From JBGOUV01 sp041477815 (GTDB lineage Bacteria > Acidobacteriota > Terriglobia > Bryobacterales > JACQDG01): 12,150 nt of DNA. The notes beneath the pieces were generated by a model. That model made no database searches and was not told the DNA's origin. It saw only the letters and a list, made by a program, of their open reading frames with translations. This document shows, one piece after another, positions 6,806-12,150 of this stretch. The stretch spans positions 1 to 12,150 of the forward strand of contig JBGOUV010000203.1 of the NCBI GenBank assembly GCA_041477815.1. Reading direction: 5' to 3'. Position 1 is the stretch's first letter; every line of letters begins with the position of its first letter. The position numbers were made by a program, and so were the translations under genes.

Positions 6806-6816
6806 ATTTTTGGCCA

Positions 6817-7623
6817 ATGAAGTACGGGTTGATTGCGGGGAATGGGCGGTTTCCCTTGTTGGTGGCGCAGGCGGCGCGGGGGGAGGGTAGGGAGATTGTG
6901 GCGGTGGCGATCAAGGAAGAGGCCGATCCGGAGATCGAGGGGTTGGTGGCGCGGTGTTATTGGATCTCGCTGGGGGAGTTGGGGCGTTTGATTGAGATCC
7001 TGAAGGAAGAGGGGATCTCGCAGGCGGTGATGGCCGGACAGGTGAAGCACAAGCAGATTTTCTCGTCGATCCGGCCGGATTGGCGGATGGTGAAGCTGTT
7101 GCTGTCGTTGAAGACTAAGAACACCGATGCGTTGATTGGGGGAGTGGCGGGAGTCTTGGCGGAGGAGGGGGTGGAACTGCTCGATTCGACGGCGTTCCTG
7201 AAGCCGTTCCTGGCGCCGGAGGGGAGGATTGCGGGGCGGGACATGGACGAGCGGGAGCGCGGGGACGTGGAGTACGGGCACGGGGTGGCACGGGCGCTGG
7301 CGGGGTTTGATATCGGGCAGAGTGTGGTGATTTGCGACCGGGCGTGTGTGGCGGTGGAGGCCATGGAGGGCACCGATGCGACCATCCTGCGGGCGGCCGA
7401 GTTCAGTAACGGGAGGCCGCTTACGGTCGTCAAGGTATCGAAGCCGAATCAGGATATGCGCTTTGATGTGCCGGTGATTGGGCCGGGGACGGTGGCGACC
7501 ATGCAGAAAGCCGGGGCGACGGCGCTGGCGGTGGATGCGGGGCGGACCCTGTTGCTCGACCAGGAGGCGTTGCTGCGGGAAGCGGACCGGGCCGGCGTCG
7601 CGATCGCGGGGTACGGGCCGTGA
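6817..7623 (+). CDS. lpxI: UDP-2,3-diacylglucosamine pyrophosphatase LpxI
   Basis: Hydrolyses UDP-2,3-diacylglucosamine to lipid X and UMP, replacing LpxH in many non-gammaproteobacterial lineages. The 268 residues begin with the family signature MKYGLIAGNGRFPLLVAQAA. They contain the VMAGQVKHKQIF segment (71-82), DALIGGVAGVLAEEGVELLD, and the C-terminal domain block VKVSKPNQDMRFDVPVIGPG (206-224). Asp217 there probably corresponds to the Mg-dependent catalytic Asp described for Caulobacter LpxI. ATG 6817 is preferred because upstream codons translate the hairpin repeat. No Shine-Dalgarno is visible, since the hairpin and T-run occupy that space. The stop overlaps the next start as GTGA. Confidence 0.94.
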   Translation: MKYGLIAGNGRFPLLVAQAARGEGREIVAVAIKEEADPEIEGLVARCYWISLGELGRLIEILKEEGISQAVMAGQVKHKQIFSSIRPDWRMVKLLLSLKTKNTDALIGGVAGVLAEEGVELLDSTAFLKPFLAPEGRIAGRDMDERERGDVEYGHGVARALAGFDIGQSVVICDRACVAVEAMEGTDATILRAAEFSNGRPLTVVKVSKPNQDMRFDVPVIGPGTVATMQKAGATALAVDAGRTLLLDQEALLREADRAGVAIAGYGP

Positions 7624-8570
7624 GGGTGGCGGTGGTCGGCGTGGGTGAGTTTGGACAGCACCATGCCCGGGTGTTGCAGGCGCTGGAGGGGGTCGAGTTG
7701 GTGGCGGTGGCCGATGCGGATCTGCCCCGGGCGCGGGAGGTGGCGGGGCGGTTGGGCGTGGAGGCGGTGGGGGATTATCGAGAACTGATCGGGAAGGTGG
7801 ACGCGGCTACGGTGGCGGTGCCCACCGTGCGGCACGTCGAGGTGGGGGTGGAGTTGTTGCACGGCGGTGTGGACGTGCTGGTGGAGAAGCCCATCGCCGC
7901 GGATCTGGCGGGGGCGGACAAGCTGGTGGCGGCGGCGCGGGAGTCGGGGAGGGTGCTGCAGGTGGGGCACCTGGAGCGGTTCAATCCGGCGGTGGAGGCG
8001 GCGGCCAAGCTGTCGCGGCTGCCGCTGTTTTTTGAAGTGCATCGAATGAGTCCGTTTACGCCCCGGAGTCTGGATATCGACGTGGTGCTGGACCTGATGA
8101 TCCACGATCTGGATATCGTGCTGAGCCTGGTGGATAGCCCCATCCAGCAGGTCCACGCGGTGGGACTGCCGGTGCTGACCACGACCGCCGACATCGCGCA
8201 CGTACGGGTGCAGTTCGAGAATGGGTGTGTGGCGAATTTTACGGCCAGCCGGGTGTCGACCGAGCGGATCCGGAAGCTGCGGTTCTTCCAGCCCCGGCAG
8301 TACGTGTCGGTGGATTATTCCCGGCAGGATGGAGCGGTTTTCGCGGTGGGCGCGTCCAAACAAGTGGAGATGCGTCCCCTGGCGGTGGAGAAAGCCGAGC
8401 CACTGCAGCGGGAGATGGCGTCGTTTGTGGAGGCGGTGCGGAGGCGGACGGCGCCGCGGGTGGGGGGAGAAGAGGGGAGGAAGGCGCTGGCGGCAGCGCT
8501 TAGAATAAGAAGTGAGATGGAGGCGCACGCCCGAGTGGTGGCGGCGACGCTGGCCAGGCAGGAGCAGTGA
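7620..8570 (+). CDS. Gfo/Idh/MocA family oxidoreductase, possible GnnA-like UDP-sugar dehydrogenase
   Basis: NAD(P)-dependent sugar-type dehydrogenase of 316 residues. The Rossmann start is VAVVGVGEFGQHHARVL (3-19), the family EKP triad is at 89-91 (VEKPI), GHLERFNPA is at 116-124, and LDLMIHDLDIV holds the catalytic-type His162 and Asp163. The gene begins with GTG overlapping lpxI by 4 bp and ends overlapping tonB by 4 bp, so it is part of the lipid A operon. GnnA, an oxidoreductase of this family encoded beside lpxA in Acidithiobacillus and Leptospira, oxidises the UDP-GlcNAc 3-OH before GnnB transamination. Operon position makes a GnnA role attractive, but no GnnB-like aminotransferase is present in the window. 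The family is certain; the substrate is inference. Confidence 0.9.
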   Translation: MRVAVVGVGEFGQHHARVLQALEGVELVAVADADLPRAREVAGRLGVEAVGDYRELIGKVDAATVAVPTVRHVEVGVELLHGGVDVLVEKPIAADLAGADKLVAAARESGRVLQVGHLERFNPAVEAAAKLSRLPLFFEVHRMSPFTPRSLDIDVVLDLMIHDLDIVLSLVDSPIQQVHAVGLPVLTTTADIAHVRVQFENGCVANFTASRVSTERIRKLRFFQPRQYVSVDYSRQDGAVFAVGASKQVEMRPLAVEKAEPLQREMASFVEAVRRRTAPRVGGEEGRKALAAALRIRSEMEAHARVVAATLARQEQ

Positions 8571-9571
8571 GAGGGGAGTTTGAGCTGTATCCGGAGCCGT
8601 GGGAGGACCCCGACGGCTCGCGGCGGCGTCAAGCCGTCCTGATCTCGGTATTGCTGCATGCTGTGTTGGTGTCGGGATTAGTGACGTGGGCCAGGATGAT
8701 GCCCGTGGAGGTGGATCACACCGGCAAGCCCCGGACACATATTTCCTTGTTCCTGCCGCCGCCCGAGGTCCTGACCCAGAAGGAGCCGAACCGCGCGCCG
8801 CCGTCGAAGCTCTTCCTGGGACGCCAGGAGCTGCCGCGTCCGCCCCTGAAGATCGAGCCGAAGGAACTGCCGTCGGCGCCCCCGCCGCCGGTGGTGGAGA
8901 GGCCGAAGGGGAGTCCGGCGCCCGAGGAGAGGCCGCCGCAACTGACTCCGAAGCCGGACCCGGCGGGCACGACGCTGCTGGCGCAGGCGATGCCACCGCA
9001 GCAGATGCCGGCGCAGCCGCCGAAGCTGGTGCTGGAGGATGCGCATCCGCGGAGCGGCGGCCGGCAGGGGACGGCGCAGATCGGGGCGCTGGCGCCGCAG
9101 AAGCCGGGGGAGGTGATGGAAGGGGCGGTGCGGGAGATCGCGCGGAATCCGGGGCTGCGCGGGACAGCGGTGGGAGACGGGTACGGCGGGGGCGTCCTGG
9201 GAGGCTCGACGATTCCTTCGCCGGGACACGCCGGGAGCAGCCTGGAGCTGTTGAGCGATCCGATGGGGGTGGACTTCAAGCCCTACCTGACGCGGATACT
9301 GGCGTCGGTGCGGCGCAACTGGTACGCGGTACTCCCCGAGAGCGCCCGCCTGGGGATCGTGCGCGGGAGGGTCACCATCCAGTTTGCGGTGGTGCGAATG
9401 GGATCGGTGTCCAAGCTGGTGATCGCGGGGGCCAGCGGCGTGGAGGCGCTGGACCGGGCGGCGGTGGCGGGCATCAGCGCGTCGAACCCGTTCCCGCCGC
9501 TGCCGCCGGAGTTTCGGGGGGATCAGATCCGGCTCCAGTTTACGTTCCTGTACAATATACCGGCGCAGTAG
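8567..9571 (+). CDS. TonB family energy transducer
   Basis: Periplasm-spanning protein that couples the inner-membrane proton motive force to outer-membrane receptors, or a TonB-like envelope protein. The 334 residues show a short cytoplasmic N-terminus, one membrane helix at about 22-42 (QAVLISVLLHAVLVSGLVTW) and a long Pro/Lys/Glu-rich periplasmic linker (about 58-160). A Gly-rich stretch follows, then a C-terminal TonB domain from about 245: YLTRILASVRRNWYAVLP, RGRVTIQFAVVRMGSV, and the closing NPFPPLPPEFRGDQIRLQF with LYN. The start is GTG at 8567, overlapping the previous stop as GTGA. In many lipid A operons lpxB stands here; instead a TonB protein closes the run, with a hairpin after its stop. 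No exbB/exbD genes are in view. Confidence 0.9.
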   Translation: MRGEFELYPEPWEDPDGSRRRQAVLISVLLHAVLVSGLVTWARMMPVEVDHTGKPRTHISLFLPPPEVLTQKEPNRAPPSKLFLGRQELPRPPLKIEPKELPSAPPPPVVERPKGSPAPEERPPQLTPKPDPAGTTLLAQAMPPQQMPAQPPKLVLEDAHPRSGGRQGTAQIGALAPQKPGEVMEGAVREIARNPGLRGTAVGDGYGGGVLGGSTIPSPGHAGSSLELLSDPMGVDFKPYLTRILASVRRNWYAVLPESARLGIVRGRVTIQFAVVRMGSVSKLVIAGASGVEALDRAAVAGISASNPFPPLPPEFRGDQIRLQFTFLYNIPAQ

Positions 9572-9642
9572 GTTGTGGGACAGGGCTCCGCCCTGTCCGG
9601 AGGTAGTGTCCTAAGAGTGTGTTGCTCAGGCATTTCGGACCA
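9572..9642 (+). repeat. Left inverted repeat (IR-L)
   Basis: Order of blocks from the outside: GTTGTGGGACAGG, hairpin loop CTCCG, CCTGTCCGGA, AGTGTCCTAA, AGTGTGTTGCTC, ATTT and GGACCA. Compared with the reverse complement of 10328-10396 there are a few substitutions and three small indels. A further dyad, GGACCA/TGGTCC (9637-9652), follows at its inner edge. Confidence 0.75.
9578..9598 (+). terminator. Perfect hairpin just after tonB
   Basis: GGACAGGGC (9578-9586) and GCCCTGTCC (9590-9598) form a perfect 9-bp GC-rich stem with a 3-base loop, 7 bases after the tonB stop. No T-run follows, so intrinsic termination is uncertain. The same dyad occurs inverted at 10370-10390, so it is also part of the repeat that bounds the 9572-10396 segment. 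Confidence 0.5.
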
Positions 9643-9726
9643 CGTATGGTCCCTGGAAGAAATCGCACTGCTGGGCTGACAGAGCCAGCGTCCTCCAGCT
9701 AGGATAGGCTCACCAAGGAGGGCGGC

Positions 9727-9967
9727 ATGGATTCCCACAAGATATTCGAAGCGGCGCGACAAGGAGCGCTACGAGCGTCTCGGATTTACTAACGATGACG
9801 CCAATCGCTATTGGACCGATCTTCACGACGGCACGCCACCGGAAGAGGCCCAGGTAAAGCTCTTCCATGGACGCACACTGAGTGATGATGATCGGAACTT
9901 CGTCGTCGAACTCTTGAGCTATGGCGCGCCCAGCCCGGGCGAGCACTACGATCATCCGTCAAGCTGA
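9727..9967 (+). pseudogene. Frameshifted small ORF of unknown function inside the repeat-bounded segment
   Basis: An ideal AAGGAGG (9715-9721) sits five bases before ATG 9727, which reads MDSHKIF and then soon stops. One frame over, from 9749, a natural-looking acidic sequence runs to TGA 9965-9967: KRRDKERYERLGFTNDDANR, then YWTDLHDGTPPEEAQ, LFHGRTLSDDDRNFVVELLS, and YGAPSPGEHYDHPSS. A one-base change near 9748 would join the two into about 80 residues. Either the gene is broken, or a non-ATG start in the second frame (for example ATT 9731) is used. I do not recognise the family. The strong ribosome binding site plus sensible composition argue that it was once a real gene. Confidence 0.5.
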
Positions 9968-10045
9968 GGATGCTTAAATCAAACTGAGACACTACCCACA
10001 ATAGCTCTCGCCCTACAGTCCGCCAGGACGTGCTAGACTCGAGCC

Positions 10046-10291
10046 ATGCCGCCGGAGCCCAAAGGGGATCACGGTAAAGCGCGGCACCCTATGAAACTAT
10101 TCCTGGCGGTCGTCATAGCCGGACTGATTGTTGCAATCGTTTGGTATTTTGTGCCCTACAATCGACTGATTTGGTGGCTCGGCGAAGCGGCTTTTGGATG
10201 TCTTTTTTTCCTACTGATTGTAGGGATTGCCTATCTGCTCGGATGGAAACCGAGCGGCAGCACCAATGACCATGGTCCATTCGACCTGTAG
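10046..10291 (+). CDS. Small two-helix membrane protein of unknown function
   Basis: 81 residues with two hydrophobic segments: about 17-36 (KLFLAVVIAGLIVAIVWYF) and about 44-66 (WLGEAAFGCLFFLLIVGIAY), joined by the short PYNRLI turn. The N-terminus is hydrophilic and the tail is polar (SGSTNDHGPF). ATG 10046 has only a weak GAG ahead of it. An internal ATG at 10091, right before the first helix, is an equally plausible start and would give 66 residues. No family is recognised. It lies wholly within the inverted-repeat-bounded segment, so it may be cargo of that element. Probably real because both helices are well formed, but small hydrophobic ORFs can be accidental. Confidence 0.5.
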   Translation: MPPEPKGDHGKARHPMKLFLAVVIAGLIVAIVWYFVPYNRLIWWLGEAAFGCLFFLLIVGIAYLLGWKPSGSTNDHGPFDL

Positions 10292-10327
10292 AGTCGGCGC
10301 GGCCAAGGCCAGCGAAACCGTCTAAAT

Positions 10328-10396
10328 GGTCCAAATCCGAGCAACACACTGTTAGGACACTGCCTGTCCGGACAGGCCGGAGGCCTGTCCCACAAC
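10328..10396 (-). repeat. Right inverted repeat (IR-R)
   Basis: Reverse-complement partner of 9572-9642. It contains a perfect 14-bp palindrome CCTGTCCGGACAGG (10363-10376) that overlaps a 9-bp-stem hairpin, GGACAGGCC/GGCCTGTCC (10370-10378 with 10382-10390). Compensating changes in the hairpin, relative to the left copy (GC to CG on both arms), keep the stem paired. Confidence 0.75.
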
Positions 10397-10412
10397 TGCG
10401 GTACAATTAGGT

Positions 10413-10481
10413 ATGGACCTTCTCTGGATAGCCGGGGTGGCCGCCTTCATTCTGGTGATGTGGAAGTTCGGCGGGTGTTGA
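10413..10481 (+). CDS. Possible 22-residue single-helix membrane peptide
   Basis: The reading frame MDLLWIAGVAAFILVMWKFG plus GC encodes one hydrophobic helix closed by a Lys and a terminal Cys. A TACAAT -10-like hexamer (10402-10407) lies only a few bases before ATG 10413, with AGG close to the start, so the message would be almost leaderless. It begins just outside the right inverted repeat and ends 21 bp before the convergent sigma factor stop. Too short to be sure; comparison with related genomes would decide. Confidence 0.33.
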   Translation: MDLLWIAGVAAFILVMWKFGGC

Positions 10482-10502
10482 GGGCCGCGCTGAGGCCGGC
10501 AG

Positions 10503-11042
10503 TTAGCCGGTCCTACAAGTACAATCGAGACAGCCGTGTTCGGCGCAAGCTCCGCAGGCCGCCTGAACCTGACGCTTGAAGGCTTCTCGGGCGCGGTGTA
10601 TGCGGACTGCCGCATCTCCCGGGGTAATGCCGGATTGGGCGGCCAGGTCCTTTAGACTTCCATCCCCCAGGTCTATGGTTTCGAGCGCCGCTCGGTACTC
10701 GGGCTTCAGAGAGTCGAGCAGACCGTGGATGCAGCCGCAGACCTCGCCCTTGGCCGCGTCTGCGGAGGGTGCGGGGGCGTCCAGATTTTCGGGCCACGAT
10801 TCGAACAGGCGTCCTGAGGCTGCCTGGTGGCGGTAATGGTCGATGACGGCGTTGCGGAGAAGGCGATAAAACCAGGCTACGGCGCTTTCGTCGTCCCGGA
10901 GGGTCTCGCGGCGCTCCAGGCCGCGGACGAAGGCGGACTGCAGGAGGTCCTCGGCGGTGGCGGGGTCGTCTACGCGCTTGCGGAGGAAGGCCAGGAACTG
11001 TTCCCGGCTGTCGAGGAGGCGGCGGAGGGCTTCGGGTCCCAC
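10503..11042 (-). CDS. ECF RNA polymerase sigma factor with cysteine-rich motifs (CorE-like layout)
   Basis: 179-residue group 4 sigma factor. The sigma-2 region spans about 14-75 (DDPATAEDLLQSAFVRGLER, AVAWFYRLLRNAVIDHYR), and sigma-4 about 105-158 (LKPEYRAALETIDLGDGSLK, then DLAAQSGITPGDAAVRIHRA). Unusual features are a CGC pair in the linker (Cys102, Cys104) and a C-terminal tail CGACAEHGCLDCTC with Cys163, 166, 171, 174 and 176. A C-terminal Cys-rich domain plus linker cysteines is the layout of the metal-responsive CorE (ECF44) sigma factors of Myxococcus, which need no anti-sigma factor; none is encoded beside this gene either. The start is GTG 11042 with no clear ribosome binding site. 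A 24-residue Cys-rich peptide is divergently encoded 63 bp upstream. Metal sensing is inference. Confidence 0.92.
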   Translation of the reverse strand: MGPEALRRLLDSREQFLAFLRKRVDDPATAEDLLQSAFVRGLERRETLRDDESAVAWFYRLLRNAVIDHYRHQAASGRLFESWPENLDAPAPSADAAKGEVCGCIHGLLDSLKPEYRAALETIDLGDGSLKDLAAQSGITPGDAAVRIHRAREAFKRQVQAACGACAEHGCLDCTCRTG

Positions 11043-11105
11043 TAATAACAGTGTAATGTTTGGGGACCTGGATCGTCAGCAGGGGTGAAAGGAGAAACAC
11101 ACGCC

Positions 11106-11180
11106 ATGAAGAAAAACCAGAAGTGCAGTTGCTGCGATCCCTGCCGGTGCCAGCCGCCGTGCGGGTGCGGCAAGAAGTAG
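11106..11180 (+). CDS. 24-residue cysteine-rich, metallothionein-like peptide
   Basis: A start at ATG 11106, with AAAGGAG 11 bases upstream (11088-11094), reads MKKNQKCSCCDPCRCQPPCG then CGKK and stops. Seven of 24 residues are cysteine (positions 7, 9, 10, 13, 15, 19, 21) in C-x-C, C-C and C-x2-C spacings. There is no hydrophobic residue, and Lys caps both ends: the profile of a metal-thiolate peptide rather than a folded enzyme. An in-frame GTG at 11085 would add 7 residues but overlaps the ribosome binding site. The gene diverges from the Cys-rich sigma factor, and its stop abuts the permease stop on the opposite strand. No family match can be claimed. The strong ribosome binding site, the composition and the neighbour make it likely real. 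Confidence 0.7.
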   Translation: MKKNQKCSCCDPCRCQPPCGCGKK

Positions 11181-12150
11181 TCAGGCCGGGCCGGGTTGGG
11201 CGCGGCGGAGGAACAGGAAGTACACCACCACGCCCGCGCCCAGCGTGGCCAGGCCGTAGAGGATGAACTGGAGGCCGGAGGCGGCGAAGACGTAGGCGTA
11301 TCCGGCCAGCGACAGAATGGCCGGCAGGGGATAGAGCCACATGCGGAAGGGGCGCTCGATGTCCGGGCGCTGGCGGCGGATCAGGAAGACCGCCACCACC
11401 TGACCCATGAACTGGATCACGATCCGGGCGGTCATGAGGCCGCTGATCACGGCGCCCAGCGAGAAGAAACTGGCGCCGATGCACAGGACGCCTACCAGCA
11501 GGAGTGACCGGTGGGGGAACTCGTCGCGGTGGAGCTCCCCCAGCCACCGGAAGAAGACGCCGTCCTGCGCCGCCGCGTAGGGGAGTCGCGAGTAGCCGAG
11601 CATCAGGGCATAGACCGAGCCGAAGGCCGTCACCATGATCATCACCGAAAGGAGACCGGCGGCCCACTTGCCGTAGAGGCGCTCCATGAAGACGGATCCG
11701 ATGGCCGGGGTCTGCATGGCTTCGCGCCAGGGGACCACGCCGATGAAGGACAGAGAGATCAGCAGGTCAATCAGGAGCACGCCGAAGATGGACAGGATGA
11801 CGGCGTAGGGGATGGTGCGGGCGGGCTCTTTGACCTCGGCGCCGAGGTAGCAGATCTGGTAGTAGCCTAGGTAGTTGTACATCACGATGAGGGTGCCGGC
11901 GCCCAGGCCGCGCACGAAGCCCAGGCTGAGCCGGAAGGCGTCCGGGGGGAAGTCAAAGGCGATCCTGGCGTCGAAGTTCCAGAGGCCGGCGGCGATGACC
12001 CAGCCGGTGGTCAGGAGCATGGTCACCCAGAGAAACATCATGAGCTTGGCCACGTCGGTGATCCGGCGGTAGAGGGCGAATAGTGCGATGCCACCGATGC
12101 CGGCGGCGATCAGCTTGGTCGTGAGCGGCGTCATGCCAGGGATAAAATAG
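11181..12150 (-). CDS. APC superfamily amino acid permease, N-terminus beyond the window
   Basis: Integral inner-membrane transporter of the amino acid-polyamine-organocation type. The frame is open through the right edge (residues YFIPG precede the first in-window Met), so the first few helices are missing and the ATG at 12134 is internal. The visible part has about eight or nine hydrophobic helices. The conserved loop YLGAEVKEPARTIPYAVILS follows the broken-helix segment. Also visible are VTAFGSVYALMLGYSRLPYA with AAQDGVFFRWLGELH, and the late loop RRQRPDIERPFRMWLYP. These are typical of APC transporters of neutral or cationic amino acids; specificity is unknown. It converges on the Cys-rich peptide gene with no gap between stops. 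Confidence 0.92.
   Translation of the reverse strand, partial: YFIPGMTPLTTKLIAAGIGGIALFALYRRITDVAKLMMFLWVTMLLTTGWVIAAGLWNFDARIAFDFPPDAFRLSLGFVRGLGAGTLIVMYNYLGYYQICYLGAEVKEPARTIPYAVILSIFGVLLIDLLISLSFIGVVPWREAMQTPAIGSVFMERLYGKWAAGLLSVMIMVTAFGSVYALMLGYSRLPYAAAQDGVFFRWLGELHRDEFPHRSLLLVGVLCIGASFFSLGAVISGLMTARIVIQFMGQVVAVFLIRRQRPDIERPFRMWLYPLPAILSLAGYAYVFAASGLQFILYGLATLGAGVVVYFLFLRRAQPGPA

Larger units (their letters stand above)
9572..10396. mobile_element. 825-bp segment bounded by about 70-bp imperfect inverted repeats
   Basis: The left end, starting GTTGTGGGACAGG at 9572, and the right end, ending CCTGTCCCACAAC at 10396, are inverted copies of each other over about 70 bases. The shared blocks are the GGACAGG hairpin, AGTGTCCTAA, AGTGTGTTGCTC, ATTT and GGACCA. 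No transposase is encoded. Inside are a frameshifted small ORF and a two-helix membrane protein. A 9-bp sub-repeat, GGTAGTGTC at 9602-9610 and GACACTACC at 9988-9996, suggests a nested 395-bp unit. No target-site duplication is obvious by eye. It could be a non-autonomous transposon, the decayed shell of an insertion sequence, or two facing copies of a dispersed repeat that happen to bracket host genes. Confidence 0.55.

Noticed and set aside
8599..9606. 335-codon Gly/Ala/Arg-rich frame overlapping tonB
   Set aside because: Composition is that of an out-of-frame GC-rich reading, while the overlapping frame has a clear TonB domain.
11043..11105. ECF-type autoregulated promoter between the sigma factor and the Cys-rich peptide
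   Set aside because: GGGACC and CGTC motifs occur on the plus strand but only about 5 bases apart instead of about 16, so no promoter is claimed.
10513..11667. 384-codon minus frame across the sigma factor and permease region
   Set aside because: Arg/Pro/Gly-rich shadow overlapping two recognisable genes in other frames.

Overview
This is a GC-rich bacterial chromosome segment. It carries a lipid A gene cluster (fabZ-lpxA-lpxI), a TonB protein and a signal peptidase, so the host is a diderm (Gram-negative type). The small Pro/Gly/Tyr-rich secreted protein, the acyl-activating enzyme beside it, the lpxA-lpxI-oxidoreductase-tonB order and the repeat style resemble Acidobacteriota of the Solibacter/Bryobacter kind. 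That placement is inference from general family knowledge, not from a search.

Layout. Positions 56-1827 (minus strand) hold signal peptidase I, a possible tail of a lost outer-membrane barrel gene, and a secreted protein of unknown function. A 67-bp divergent gap separates these from an orphan PaaK/LuxE-like adenylate-forming enzyme (1895-3466, plus). Positions 3680-5459 (minus) hold an M20 metallopeptidase, a frameshifted ribbon-helix-helix antitoxin relic and a complete hicBA toxin-antitoxin pair, in that transcription order. An extended -10 promoter then starts the plus-strand run fabZ-lpxA-lpxI-Gfo/Idh/MocA oxidoreductase-tonB (5492-9571). The last three genes of this run are joined by 4-bp GTGA overlaps, and a 35-bp-arm hairpin with a short T-run sits between lpxA and lpxI.

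Positions 9572-10396 form an 825-bp segment bounded by about 70-bp imperfect inverted repeats. It holds a frameshifted small ORF and a two-helix membrane protein but no transposase. Beyond it are a possible 22-residue membrane peptide, an ECF sigma factor with cysteine motifs in its linker and C-terminus, a divergently transcribed 24-residue peptide with seven cysteines, and the 3' part of an APC-type amino acid permease that runs off the right edge.

How the genes fit together. The fabZ-tonB run is an envelope operon: hydroxyacyl-ACP dehydration, first acylation of the UDP-sugar, release of lipid X, a sugar-nucleotide-type oxidoreductase that could feed an amino-sugar variant of lipid A, and an energy transducer for outer-membrane uptake. 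The most interesting untested unit is the Cys-rich sigma factor facing the Cys-rich micro-peptide, which looks like a compact metal-sensing and metal-binding pair.
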